A DNA stretch of 64,000 nt from Podocnemis expansa (Eukaryota > Chordata > Testudines > Podocnemididae). Positions 22,736 through 32,620 of this stretch are shown here, in pieces. The notes under the pieces are model-generated. The model was not told where the DNA came from and did not search any database. It saw nothing but the letters and a program-made list of their open reading frames with translations. Location: positions 17,935,088 to 17,999,087 of the forward strand of contig ML682059.1 of assembly GCA_007922195.1 (NCBI GenBank), given 5' to 3'. Position numbers and translations under genes: made by a program. Position 1 is the first letter of the stretch; the number at the start of each line of letters is the position of its first letter.

Positions 22736-22935
22736 AACATTTACTATTTTATAATTCTGTGGGATTTCCTTACTCTCCTTATTCCTCTTTTGGCCCTTTT
22801 CCAGTCCACTGGGATTTCTTCCATCTTTTATGAATTCTCAGAGATAATTGCTAATGGATCAGAGATCTTTTCAGCTAGGACTTTAGGTATTCTAGTTTGT
22901 GTTTAGTCAGGCCCTGCTAACTCAAAACAACTTCA

Positions 22936-23905
22936 TTAAATAAATATTAATGTGTCTTATCTTTATTTTAGCCTCAGCTCCTATCACATTCACACTGATT
23001 TTACAATGTAAGTGTCTAGGTGGTATTTTACTATTGTACATATTTGTAACCAGACACAAAGATTTGTATTTTTGTTGTTGGATGAGGTGGTAATGGCCCA
23101 CTGAAGCCTGGCCTCCTTCACAGCCAGAGAGAGACAAGTCATACCTACAGACAGTGGGGAGTGGAGTTAGGACACACACTTAACTGGAAGCAGAAGGGAA
23201 GGGGAAGCATAAAAGACAGGCCCTCTAGCTCAAATGGACTGGAGCTGGTGGAGGAGGAGGATGTCTCTCCCTGCTCCTGCTGCCAAAATGTGATCCTGAA
23301 TCCGAGAGATGCTGCAGATGCCCACTGCTTAGGACCCTGTGGAGCTGCCAGGGCTCCCTGCCCAGGGGAACACAAAGGAACCAGTGTGGTTACCACCTGC
23401 TGTTTACTCTGGGAGACAGAAAGTGACCCCAAGGTCCAAGTATCCCATGGAGGAAAGGCAGAAAATAGCCCAGGGAAAACAGAAAGTAGTCCAGTAGCAT
23501 TTTCACCCAATACTTTGTCAGCATGCTTCAGCTGGACACCACTGCTCCAATGGTGGAACTCTCCAGCAGTACTAGGGCCCTGGGCTGGGGCCTGGTAGAT
23601 CTGGGTGGTTCCTCTACTTTCCCCTGCCGCTGACCCCACTCCTGGCATGGCAGTTACCTCATCATGGGCAGGAGGCTTAACTGTCAGCTCTGTCCCCTGG
23701 CTCAAGGTTGGAGCCTCTGAACTGCCTGCTGGCTCTGCCCTGCCATTAGGCCAGAGGTCCGATTGCTGCCTCTGCAAAAGCCTGAGGGATCAGAGCCCAG
23801 ACTGAGGACCTGAGCCTATGAATTCTAATCTCCCTGTTGGGGCTTTGTCCCACAGAAATACTGCAGTGAGGGGGTGTAACCTCCCTCCCACATGGAGGTA
23901 GGAAA
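22936..23905. other. Unassigned, LTR-like composition in the second half
   Basis: About 23095-23905 has G/A- and CTG-rich composition similar to 21700-22735, and ORFs on both strands (145, 210 aa) without family signatures. It could be another piece of the same retroelement family. Confidence 0.3.
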
Positions 23906-24370
23906 GACTACATTAAGTAACTTTCCCTCAGACAAACAACTGTAAGATTTCTACAGCTATGCTCTCTTCCCTTTTTGAACTGCATTCTTCCACTCTCCCC
24001 TTCCCCCATCCCCCCAAACTAACCCCTGTTCCATGGGGCTCCAATTCGTAAGGTGAAAGAGGGTGGACGAAGCACTCAAAATGCAGTCTTCCAGGGGAGA
24101 AAAGACTGCTGTAGCTAGCTCTTCCTTGGTAAAGTTTAATACAGATGTGTTCAGTTTCCTTCTCCAGCTTGAATCTTTCCACCCTCCATCCTCTCCCACC
24201 AACCTGCATGGCTCTGAAATCATTACTGCCTGATTGTTCTCTTGGAAATGCACAGATGCAAGGGCTAAGTGATTTTTCCTTTATACCTTGATTTTAAAAA
24301 TAGCTTGAGAAGGCTATTACAAATTTCTTCTACTACTCAGCCAAAGGAACAATCATATATCACTTGTACT
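23906..24370. other. Unassigned stretch
   Basis: No gene recognised. Minus-strand ORFs of 93 and 98 aa overlap each other and lack features. Confidence 0.3.
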
Positions 24371-24374
24371 TATC

Positions 24375-24545
24375 GCATGAACTTTCATGGGAGAGATTCC
24401 CAGTTCATCAGCATCTGATGAAGTGGGAGTCTCTCCCATGAGAGCCCATGCAATAAATAAATGTGTTAGACTTTACAAGTTCCACCAGACTCCTTGTTTG
24501 TGTTTGCTGGACTAGACCAACATGGCTATCCCTTTGGAACATATA
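24375..24545 (+). repeat. SINE-like repeat with 77-bp hairpin head, copy 4
   Basis: 24375-24451 is a near-perfect inverted repeat centred on CATCAGCATCTGATG: GCATGAACTTTCATGGGAGAG pairs with CTCTCCCATGAGAGCCCATGC. The right part continues with AATAAATAAATGTGTTAGAC, CCACCAGACTCCTTGTTTG and GACTAGACCAACATGGCTATCCC, the family's usual end. Confidence 0.75.
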
Positions 24546-25080
24546 TCACTTTGTGATTCAAAAGACTGCCTTGCAAGCATAACCTTGAGGTGCGCTAGCA
24601 TACATTTAATGGCCTTTCTCCAGTGCCTAACAGAGGTAAACCACAACCCCTATGAAGAAAGCAGCTGGAGACCTAGGATCTAATCTGTAAAGGACTCACA
24701 ACAAAGACTGCCCAGTTACCATCCACATTAAAATGCTGCTTAGAATAAATGTAACAATGAACAAAGATGTGAAAACTGCACAATATTTTGGCTGAGTTGT
24801 AAACAATTATAGGGACAGTTCAGCTACGTAGAGTGAACAAATTCATTTGATAAGGTTGGCTTATTTGAAAGGCATATGTTCTAATATAGTGAAATACACA
24901 ATCATAAGAATAGGAACAGAGAACGTAAGTCACATTTATAGAATGGGGGACTGTATTTCTGAAAGCAGTGATTCTGAACAGTAACCAAAACTGAACATGA
25001 GCTCCAATTGTCATGTGGCTGCTAAGCGTTCTTGGTTATATAATCAGAGAACACAACCAGAAGTAAAAAGATGATATTGG
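24546..25080. other. Unassigned stretch
   Basis: I see no gene or recognisable repeat. Confidence 0.3.
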
Positions 25081-25300
25081 CATGGTACTGAGGCCATTCT
25101 TGGAATATTGTACTCAGTTCTTCTGCTCAGATTTCAAGAGAAACATGTTGACAAATAGGAGAAGGTTCAGGGGGAAAAGAGTCACAAAAATTGTTTATTT
25201 CTGAGAAACCTGCCTCACAGTGAAAGACTAAAGAAGTTCATTCTATATAGCTGATCCAAGAAGGGCTTAAGTAATGGTTTGATCCTAATCTGTAAAAAAA
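25081..25300 (+). mobile_element. CR1 LINE 3' RT fragment, sense
   Basis: GAGGCCATTCTTGGAATATTGTACTCAGTTCTTCTGC followed by GAGAAGGTTCAGG and AAAGAGTCACAAAAATTG matches the CR1 region just after the RT core. It is short and decayed. Confidence 0.65.
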
Positions 25301-25504
25301 TGTGTGATTACGGAAAATAGATCCTGTCAAACTAACTTGATATATTTTTATGACATTACAAATTTGGCTGATAAAGGTATTAGTGTTGATGAATATACAT
25401 AAACTTTTGTAAGGCATTTCATTTGATACTGAATGACATTTTTATGAAAAAAAAAAAGGAGGAAAGGGATAGAATTAACATTAGAGACACAAGGTGGGCA
25501 TGGT

Positions 25505-25526
25505 AATACTTTTTTTTTTTTTTTCT
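25505..25526. repeat. Poly(T) tract
   Basis: A T run of about 17-20 next to the SINE-like insertion, perhaps the complement of a retroposon tail. Confidence 0.8.
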
Positions 25527-25534
25527 GACCAGTT

Positions 25535-25735
25535 CTGTTAGTGAGAGACACAAGCGTTAGAGCTGTCTGGGGCTATTCTTCAGACGTGGGAAAGATAATC
25601 CAAGAGGAAGACCAGCTCTGTGTGTCTTGTAAGGTTGTCTCTCTCACCAACAGAAGCTGGACTAATAAAAGACGTTACATCACTCATCTTGCCGCTCTAG
25701 TATCCTGGGACTGATAGGCCTACAACTATACTATG
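25535..25735 (+). repeat. SINE-like interspersed repeat, second family
   Basis: Contains GAGAGACACAAGCGTTAG, GTTGTCTCTCTCACCAACAGAAGCTGGACTAATAAAAGACGTTACATCACTCA and TATCCTGGGACTGATAGGCCTACAAC. This is a common turtle-type repeat. It interrupts the sense CR1. Confidence 0.7.
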
Positions 25736-25867
25736 TACCTAAAATTAACATAGCACACAACAAATGGACTAAAAGGTGGCTGATAGGTCTCAAAATGACT
25801 CTGTAAACAGGTCATCAACATTGAATTGGTAACTAGTGAGGTCTTGCAGGTATCCATGCTTGTCCCT

Positions 25868-25894
25868 ACACTATTTATTTATTTATTTATTTTA
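25868..25894. repeat. (ATTT)n microsatellite
   Basis: About six ATTT units inside the CR1 RT region; a second short (TA)7 run lies at about 26046-26059. Confidence 0.9.
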
Positions 25895-26225
25895 CAACTG
25901 ACCTGCAAGAAAACATGAAATCATAAAGCTTTCAGATGCTACAAAAACTGAGGAAGTAGAAATGAAAAGGGCAAGGCACTATACAGAGTAATTTGATCAT
26001 TTGTTAAGCTAGGCACAAGAAAACAATATGTGCTTTAAAAAAGCTATATATATATATAGACACATCTAGGAATGAAGACTGTAGGCCATACTTATCTGAT
26101 GAGGGAATATATCCTGAGAAGCAGTGACACTGAAACAATTTGGGAGTTGTCATGGATAATCAGCTGATCACAAACTCCCAGTGTGATGCTGTGCTCAAAA
26201 GGACTAAAGTGATCCTGAGATCCAT

Positions 26226-28085
26226 AAACATAGAATCATAAAATCATACAGTTAGCAGGAACCACACAGGTCATCTAGCATAAACCCCTACTAAGATACA
26301 GAATTTGTTGTGTCTGTCCTCTCCAAGACAGATGGCTATCCAGACTTGTTTTGAAAATCTCCAGTGAAGAAACTTCTGCAACCTCTGGAAGCAATCTGTT
26401 CTTTTGTCCTTACTGTACTTATAGTTAGGAAGTTTTTCCTGCTATTTTGTCTAAATCTGCACTTGAACCCATAACCTCTTGCTCTGCCCACAGTAATGTG
26501 CCCTCCCCTCCCACACATCCTGAATCTCCTCTTTTCCAAATTAAACACACCCAGTTCCTTCACCCTTTGCTCATATGGCTTGCTTTCCATATCTCAGATC
26601 ATCTGCGTTACCCTCCTCTGGTTCCTTTCCAGTTTATTTACATCTTTTCTATACATTAGTCACTACAATTTGACACAGCACTCCAGCTGAGGCTTAACAA
26701 CTGTCAATGGGTACGTCTACACCATGCGCTTAAGTCAACTTAAGGGCCCTTAAACAGACTTAAACAGAGCTCTGTATACACTGCAGAGCAATAAAGTCAA
26801 CTTTAGGGTCCAGTAAAGTCGACTTTATAAGGCCCACTTATAAAGTCAACTTTACTGTTAAGTTGACTTTATTAAGTCGACTTAAGGCATGTGGACTCAC
26901 TAAGTCAACTTAATAAAGTTGACTTAGTGCAGTGGGGCCACTAAGTCGACTTTATTACGTCAAATTAAGCCTGGACACCCATTTAAAGTCAAATTTATAA
27001 AGCCAACTTAATGTAGTGTGGACTCACCAAGTTGACTTAATAAGGTCTTAATAAAGTCGACTTAGCTTTCACAATCTAGACATAGCCAATAAGAGTAGTA
27101 CCATCACATCCCATGTCTTCTATGCTGTGCGTCTATTAATTCAACCTAAAATTGCATTTTCTTTTTTGCAACAGCATCACATTGCTGACTTGGGTTGAGG
27201 ATGTAATCCACCACAACTCCCAGATCCTTCTCGGCAGAACTGCTGCCATGCCAGTTTTCCCCCCACACCTATGTACTGGAAACCATCCTCAGCGTTGTCA
27301 TCTGCAAAGCTGATTGGTATGCATGTTATACCTACATCACGGTTATTAATAAAGATGATAAAGAACATTGGACCCAGAACAGATCCCTGTGGAATCAACT
27401 TGCAACCTCCTTCCAATCTGACATCATTCCATTAGTAACTCTTTCTTTATGGTTATTTAACCAATTATATATCCATTTAATGGTAGTTCTGTCTAGCCTG
27501 AATTTCTCCAGCTTACTTAACACAATGTCATGGAGGACTGCACCAAAAGCCTTGCTGAAGTCCAGGCATATTATGTCCAACTCATTCCCCCTACTCAGCA
27601 AATCAGTTATCCTGTCAAAGAAAGAAATCAAGTTGATTTGTCATGATTTATTATTGGTAAATCCATGCTGGCTACTAGTGATTATCCCTTCATAAAACAA
27701 GTATTCAAAAATAAAATATTATACATTACAAGCTTCCAAAGTGCTGAAGTCAGGTTGACTATTCTATAGTTTCCTGGGTCCTCCCTTTCCCACCTTTTAA
27801 AGATGGATACTACATTACTCCTTCTCCATTCTTGCAGGACCTCTGCTGTCATTCATGAGTTTCTAAATATTATTGCCAGTAGAGCTGAGATTTCTTCAGC
27901 TAATTTTTTCAGTACTCTTAGGTTAATAGCATATGGCTCCACTGATTTGCATTCAGATTGGTCAGAAGACATTTACTTATTCTGATCTGCATCTTTTCTC
28001 CTCTGTTGTCTATAGTAACTTCACCAGTTGTCTGCTCACGTATTATTTTTAACAAGAAGACAGAAGTAAAGTAGGCTTTGAGCAG
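26226..28085 (-). pseudogene. CR1 LINE, antisense, with RT relic, nested in the sense CR1
   Basis: The CR1 3' tail (ATAGAATCATAAAATCAT) begins at about 26230 and the LINE reads leftward. On the minus strand, about 27395-27631 encodes an RT block with DIICLDFSKAFGAVLHD and IYNWLNNHKERV, and 27177-27416 encodes IPQGSVLGPMFF followed by SFADDNAE, the RT palm motifs A, B and C of CR1. The frame breaks between and after these blocks. A palindromic MITE (26709-27087) interrupts the 3' half. Because it splits the sense CR1 of 25325-28870, it inserted later. Confidence 0.85.
26709..27087. mobile_element. Palindromic MITE, AAGTCGACTT type (379 bp), AAT TSD
   Basis: Ends are GGGTACGTCTACACC and (reverse complement) GGCTATGTCTAGATTG. 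AAT flanks both sides (26706-26708, 27088-27090). The body is almost entirely TTAAGTCGACTTAA and TTAAGTTGACTTTA words. It sits cleanly inside the antisense CR1, which confirms the boundaries. Confidence 0.9.
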
Positions 28086-28089
28086 TTTC

Positions 28090-28208
28090 CTCATCTTCAA
28101 AGCATCTGATGAAGTGGGATTTTCTCCCACAAAAGCTCATGCGAAAAATAAATCTCTTAGTCTTTAAGTGCCACAGGACTCCTCGCCTTTTTTTTTTTTT
28201 TGGCACAG
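28090..28208 (+). repeat. SINE-like repeat, copy 5
   Basis: CATCTGATGAAGTGGGATTTTCTCCCACAAAAGCTCATGC, AATAAATCTCTTAGTCTTTAAGTGCCACAGGACTCCTCGCC, then a poly(T) run. It inserted at the junction between the antisense and sense CR1 segments. Confidence 0.8.
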
Positions 28209-28984
28209 TTCTGCCTTCCTATGATCATCCATTACCAGCTCACTTCTTCTGTGGGGCAGTGGACCCACACAATACTTGATCATTCTTATCCTTACTATTG
28301 AATAGGAATAAAGAGGTTATGTTACCTCCATATTTGGCCCTGGCACAACAGCTGTTAGCTATATAGCTATATAGCTGTTGAGAATTTGGAAAGATTTCCG
28401 AGAAGAGCCACAAGAATGATTTAGATGATTGAAAAATATGCCAGATACTAAGTAAAAGCTTTTAACAGACCAATTTATTTATTTTAACAAAGAGAAGGTG
28501 ACTGGCTCATTGTCTGTAACTACCTACAGAGGGAAAGAATATTTGATAATGGACTCTTCAGTCTTGTGGACAAAGGTATACACAATATCACTAGTTAGAA
28601 GTTGAAACTAGGAAAACTAAGACTGGAAATAAAATTTTAACATGTAGGGTAATTTATCACTGGAGCAATTTAGCAAGGGCTGTGGTGGATTGTCCTTTAA
28701 TGAAAATGTTGAAATCAAGATTGGATGTTTTCCTAAAAGATATGCTTGAGTTCAAAGAGGAATCAATTCAGCAATTAATTCATTAATTCACTGGCCTGTG
28801 ATATGCAGAAGGTCAGGCTAGGTGTCACAGTGGTCTTCTGGCTGTAGTTATTCCAGTCTCCTGCTTTTAAAATGTTTGTCCCTACCTGATGTTATTTAAT
28901 ATTTTCCTTATTTACTTATAAACTGAAAATTAATTTCATCATCCTCATGTGACATTGGTACATCACCTGCCTCTTTCCAAACAC

Positions 28985-29940
28985 AGAAGTACTGTGACAG
29001 ATCTGATATGCTACCTCCTTCTTCCTAGCCAGGTAAAGGGAAACATCTTGAACCAGGAAGAGGCTGGCCTCAGTTTGGAAGCACCAGCTACATGCCTAGT
29101 GAGAAGCTGTAGGGGAGCTGAAGCAGTAGCCACATGAAGGAAACTGGAAAGAAGCTGCACTCTGACCAGAATCCCCAGGGGTATGTCCACACATCTCTTT
29201 TATTTCGAAATAACACTGGTTATTTCAAAATAAAGAAGATTAGGTCCACACGATGTTTTCTTATTTCAAAATGACAGGCTCTGTCATTTCGAAATAAGAA
29301 CCATCATTTTGAAACAGCTTAAACCCCATTCATTTCGAAACAGCTGTTATTTCAAAAAGGGTATTTCGAAATAGCACCGTTTGGACATGTTTTGAAACAA
29401 CACCATTGTTTCGAAACAACTGTTTTGAACATTTTCTTAATTCAGACTAACTTATTTTGAAATAAAGACTTTATTTCAAAATAACTCATATCAAAATAAC
29501 TTATTTCAAAATAATGATTTATGTGTGGACATAGCCCAGGATATGCAGGGAAAAACAGTGATTGCCTGATTTTACAGCTGGTACAGGTGTGTGTAGGACT
29601 AATGGAGGTGCACTAGTGATTTGGCAGGGAATCATGGAAGAAGGGCCCCAATAAACCCAGCCTAGAAACCTGCAAGTCACTGTTTGCTTGGAATACAGCC
29701 TGGAGTGTAGAGGGTATCCTAGGCACTAGTCCTGAAGAGACTTGTCCCACCATTGGACTGCTGCAGACACCCAAACATTTACTGTTGATGCTGAAGTTGA
29801 ATTGTAACTGCTTAAGTCTCTGTACCTAGGGTATTTGCAACCTTTCCCTTTCCTGCCAGCCCTAGTAAAATACCATTTCATTTGACCATGGATCTGAGTG
29901 TTTATTGGATATTTCTAGGGTTAACACCTACCAGGCCTAG
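28985..29940 (+). mobile_element. Possible solo LTR, interrupted by a MITE
   Basis: 28985-29178 and 29537-29940 together look like one ~600-bp LTR-type sequence. It could begin TGTGACAGATCTG and end near GGGTTAACA, with AATAAA at about 29649-29654 as a possible poly(A) signal. The flanks agree only weakly (AGTAC/CCTAC). No internal genes are present. Confidence 0.35.
29179..29536. mobile_element. Palindromic MITE, TTTCGAAA type (358 bp), CAG TSD
   Basis: Ends are GGGTATGTCCACACATC and (reverse complement) GGCTATGTCCACACATAA. CAG flanks both sides (29176-29178, 29537-29539). It contains TTATTTCGAAATAA, TCATTTCGAAATAAGA and GTTTCGAAACAAC words and keeps several intact CpG. Confidence 0.85.
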
Positions 29941-30049
29941 CTACTGAAACACCTACAGTGCTTGTCTTCATGTTGCAGAATACTTGGCACACTAATGAAA
30001 TCATAAAGATTCAGTTTACTGAGCAGCTTCAGTAATTACAATATTTGTT

Positions 30050-30800
30050 CTCCATCAATGGTAATTTTCACATGAAATCCGATTAGATGACCACAATGAT
30101 ATTTTCTGGCTCAAAATTGTGAACTGAATATTTCTGCTTTTTCTGCATCGTTACTAAGAATATTACTATCTTCATCTAATAGTGGTTCTAAATGACTGTT
30201 GAGATTTATTTTTCCATGTGTATTTAAAAGTCTCCTTTTCATTGTCCTTAGGTCTGACAACCATGAAGTTTTTTCTCAGGCTTTTAGCTTCCTTTATCAA
30301 TGAAGTACATTTCATAACTTCTAAATTATATTCATTCCTATCAATTTTTCCCTTTGACTTTTGTTATTTATTTATTTTCAGGTTGCTGCCTGCACTGCTT
30401 TTCTCAAGTAAGATGGACTTTTAGCCAAAGATAATGCTGTTTTATGATTCTGGCTTTTTTGCCACCTAGTAACTCTTCTTAAAGAACTCCCCAATTTCAT
30501 TCACATTTTTCTGTCTAAATTTTCCTCCTATCAAATTTATTCATAATTTTCCTAAGATTTGGAAGATTAGCCTTGTTAAAACATCAAGAATATATTTTAT
30601 TTGTTGGAATGATCATCTGTTTTCCCATGCTGGATGTCACTAGCACTGTACTCAGGGAAATCATTAACCTCTAATCCAATGATTCATTCATGTTGATCCT
30701 TCATCGTGAACAAATTGCTATGTGAGGAGAAGATTTCTGATAGTAGATCTTTCATTAATCTGTCAAACAAAGGTATAATGAGAGCCGGCTTCTAGAACTG
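30050..30800 (-). mobile_element. Probable antisense CR1-like LINE, endonuclease region
   Basis: GAACTCCCCAATTTCATTCACATTTTTCTGTC, AAATTTTCCTCCTATCAAATTTATTCATAATTTTCC and GGAAGATTAGCCTTGTTAAAACATC recall the antisense of a CR1 subfamily upstream of RT. No clean protein motif is left. Assignment is by remembered repeat resemblance only. Confidence 0.45.
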
Positions 30801-30985
30801 GAACTAAGGTGCACAGTTTTATCAGCAAAGATAAAGCATTTCATTTACTTACTTCAGGATATGGTATAGTCTCCATAATTTGAAATACTAAAAGACATGT
30901 TCTTTTATAACCAGAAGTTATTGGCTAGATATAATAATTATTTGGTCAAATTCTATGGTCTGTATTATACAGAAGTTCAAAATAT

Positions 30986-31040
30986 ATGATGATGATGATC
31001 ATCATCATCATCATCGTCATCATCATCATCATCATCATCC
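30986..31040. repeat. Inverted trinucleotide repeat (GAT)n/(CAT)n
   Basis: (GAT)4-5 turns directly into (CAT/ATC)n, with one CGT interruption, so the tract can fold on itself. Confidence 0.95.
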
Positions 31041-31152
31041 TTTCTGGATGCTAAAAATAGCAGAAGTATCTATGAATCAATAGAGATCAGACTTTGGGAG
31101 TAAAAAGAAAAAATGAGGGAGTTAGTAGAAGAAACAAGAAAGTTGAAACATG

Positions 31153-31171
31153 GAGAGAGAGAGAGAGAGAC
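31153..31171. repeat. (GA)n microsatellite
   Basis: About nine GA units. Confidence 0.95.
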
Positions 31172-31317
31172 AATAAGTCAATGATGGAGAGCTCAGGTTG
31201 AATCAGGGACTTAAGGGAAAGCTGGAGAAAATGGGGAGCCTTGGATTAAGGAAGCAATATGGTGAAAGTCATATACTTGTCTGTATTTATTTTCTTCCCA
31301 TTCATCTGTTTTTCTCC

Positions 31318-31391
31318 ATCTTCAAGTTTCTGATGAAGTGGGACTTTCTCTCACAAAAGTTCATGTGATAAATAAATTTGTTAATCTTTAA
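31318..31391 (+). repeat. SINE-like repeat, copy 6, truncated by a MITE
   Basis: TTTCTGATGAAGTGGGACTTTCTCTCACAAAAGTTCATGTGATAAATAAATTTGTTAATCTTTAA stops exactly where the palindromic MITE starts (31392); the rest of the SINE-like repeat is absent. Confidence 0.75.
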
Positions 31392-31496
31392 GGGTATGTC
31401 TACACTTATACTGTTAGTTTGAATTGACTCAATTTGAACTAGTCAAGTCGAACTAATTATGATTAGTTCAAATTGAGTCAATCTGAACTAACATGG

Positions 31497-32103
31497 TGTG
31501 ATGAAGTAAGAGAACCTCTTGGGTTACTGTGGTTCTTCTTTTCTGTTCCTGTTCTTTGGTGAAGGTATTCTGGTGATGGGACACAGGGGTGTGATAACTA
31601 TAGGTACCACTAGGGGGGAAGAGGCTTTAGTGCGACCTTACCTGGACCCCCTGGGGGTGACAGGTTGTGGCCGGTTTAGACCAGGGGCAGGGCAGCTGGA
31701 TGGAGAGGAGAACAAAGGAAGGAGAGAGGGAGGAAGGAAGATGGAGGTCGGAGGGGCAGGACCTCCGGGGCTTGTCCTGGGGGTTTACTATCTGCCCTCC
31801 TAGATGATCTGAGAGCCAACTGTCCTAGCTGCTGTGCAAAGTGGATTGCTAATAAACCCTCTGACTGCTACACTGGCTGAATGTCACTGCTGATTGGGAC
31901 GGCTGGGACCCTCGTAGGGGGAGGAACCCCCCCCAAGGGAGACCAGACAGAGCAAGGATCGGACTCTCTGGGCCTGGATTTGGGAAGCTGGCTACAGGTA
32001 GCGTGGAGACCCGGGTGAATGGGAGAAAGCTCCACCGTAGCAGAGTCCCTGGTGGGCTGTGAACAGAGGGGATCCAAGAGGCTTTTCTGGGTTCTCCGTG
32101 ACA
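31497..32103 (+). repeat. 5' LTR
   Basis: It begins TGTGATGAAG and ends CCGTGACA, the canonical TG..CA ends. It contains AATAAA at 31851-31856. The 94-aa ORF within is repeated in the 3' LTR and is not a gene. Confidence 0.95.
31851..31856 (+). promoter_or_regulatory. LTR poly(A) signal AATAAA
   Basis: AATAAA in the 5' LTR. The same place in the 3' LTR (36848-36853) reads GATAAA, so the signal that would end the genomic RNA is mutated in this copy, or the 5' copy gained it. Confidence 0.6.
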
Positions 32104-32106
32104 TCT

Positions 32107-32123
32107 TGGTGGCAGCGACGGGA
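32107..32123 (+). other. Primer binding site, tRNA-Leu-like
   Basis: Three bases after the 5' LTR, TGGTGGCAGCGACGGGA is complementary to a tRNA 3' end ...CGCTGCCACCA. The first 11 bases fit vertebrate tRNA-Leu acceptor ends as I remember them; the following bases fit with two differences. Confidence 0.7.
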
Positions 32124-32620
32124 CGCCCTACAGTGATCCCCCACAGTGAGTGACTATCCAGTGCAGTGCCGGCAAGAGGGGGCAGCGGGAAGGGGTAACG
32201 TTGGTCCCTTCAGAAGGACAGTGTGTGTCTGAGCAGACACAGGGAGCTTTGTGGATCAGCAGGCTCCTGGGGCTCATTTGGTGAAGCTGCCCAGCCCAGA
32301 GACAGCTGGGGAGTTGTTCAAAGACCTGCATCCCTGACCAAGAGAGGGGTTTTCTCCAGGGTGGTCTGGACAGACCATGGAAGGATCCGTGCCCTGAATT
32401 TGAATTGGGAGGCAGGGAGGCAGCCAATCGGAGGCCCACTCTGTGGAAACATCCTTCGGCTGGGAGACTGATGGAGAGACCAGTGAACATGCAAATGCCC
32501 TGCACCTGATTGGACGATGGGGGAAGTGGACTCAGGTGTGCTTGCTGAAACCTGATCCTGAGAGCTGGATTCACTGAGAGAGACGTTGGTCTCACTTACT
32601 GCTGGTGATAACAGTATAAC
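32124..32620 (+). other. Retrotransposon 5' leader
   Basis: About 500 bp between the primer site and the Gag start. It probably holds the packaging signal by analogy with other LTR elements; no specific structure was identified. Confidence 0.5.

Larger units (their letters stand above)
19165..22935 (-). mobile_element. CR1 LINE, antisense, broken by three insertions
   Basis: Antisense CR1 segments lie in consistent order at about 19165-19310 (3' end), 20020-20430, 20936-21695 (RT region) and 22735-22935. Recognisable words include CACAGTACTCCAGTTGAGG, TTGCAACAGTGTTACATTGCTGA, ATCATTTATGAGGATATTGAATAG and TAATTGCTAATGGATCAGAGAT. The intervening blocks are about 19310-20020 (unassigned plus two hAT MITEs), 20431-20935 (palindromic MITE) and about 21700-22735 (LTR-like). 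The LINE is thus older than all three. Its RT frame is destroyed. Confidence 0.8.
25325..28870 (+). mobile_element. CR1 LINE, sense, split by a nested antisense CR1
   Basis: Sense parts are 25325-25445 (GATCCTGTCAAACTAACTTGATAT and on), 25735-26225 (RT core to thumb: CAGGTATCCATGCTTGTCCCTACACTATTTA, ACATCTAGGAATGAAGACTGTAGGCCATAC, AATCAGCTGATCACAAACTCCCAGTGTGATGC) and about 28300-28870 (GTTATGTTACCTCCATATTTGGCCC through GTGATATGCAGAAGGTCAGGCTAGG). These are consecutive parts of one CR1. The gaps are a SINE-like repeat (25540-25735) and an antisense CR1 (26226-28085). The reading frame is destroyed. Confidence 0.8.

Noticed and set aside
21700..23905. Possible exons (138, 145 and 210 aa ORFs)
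   Set aside because: They lie in LTR-like blocks, one of which interrupts a CR1; no domains are seen and ORFs lie on both strands.
30986..31040. CRISPR-like or regularly spaced repeat
   Set aside because: It is a simple trinucleotide tract; the genome is clearly eukaryotic.
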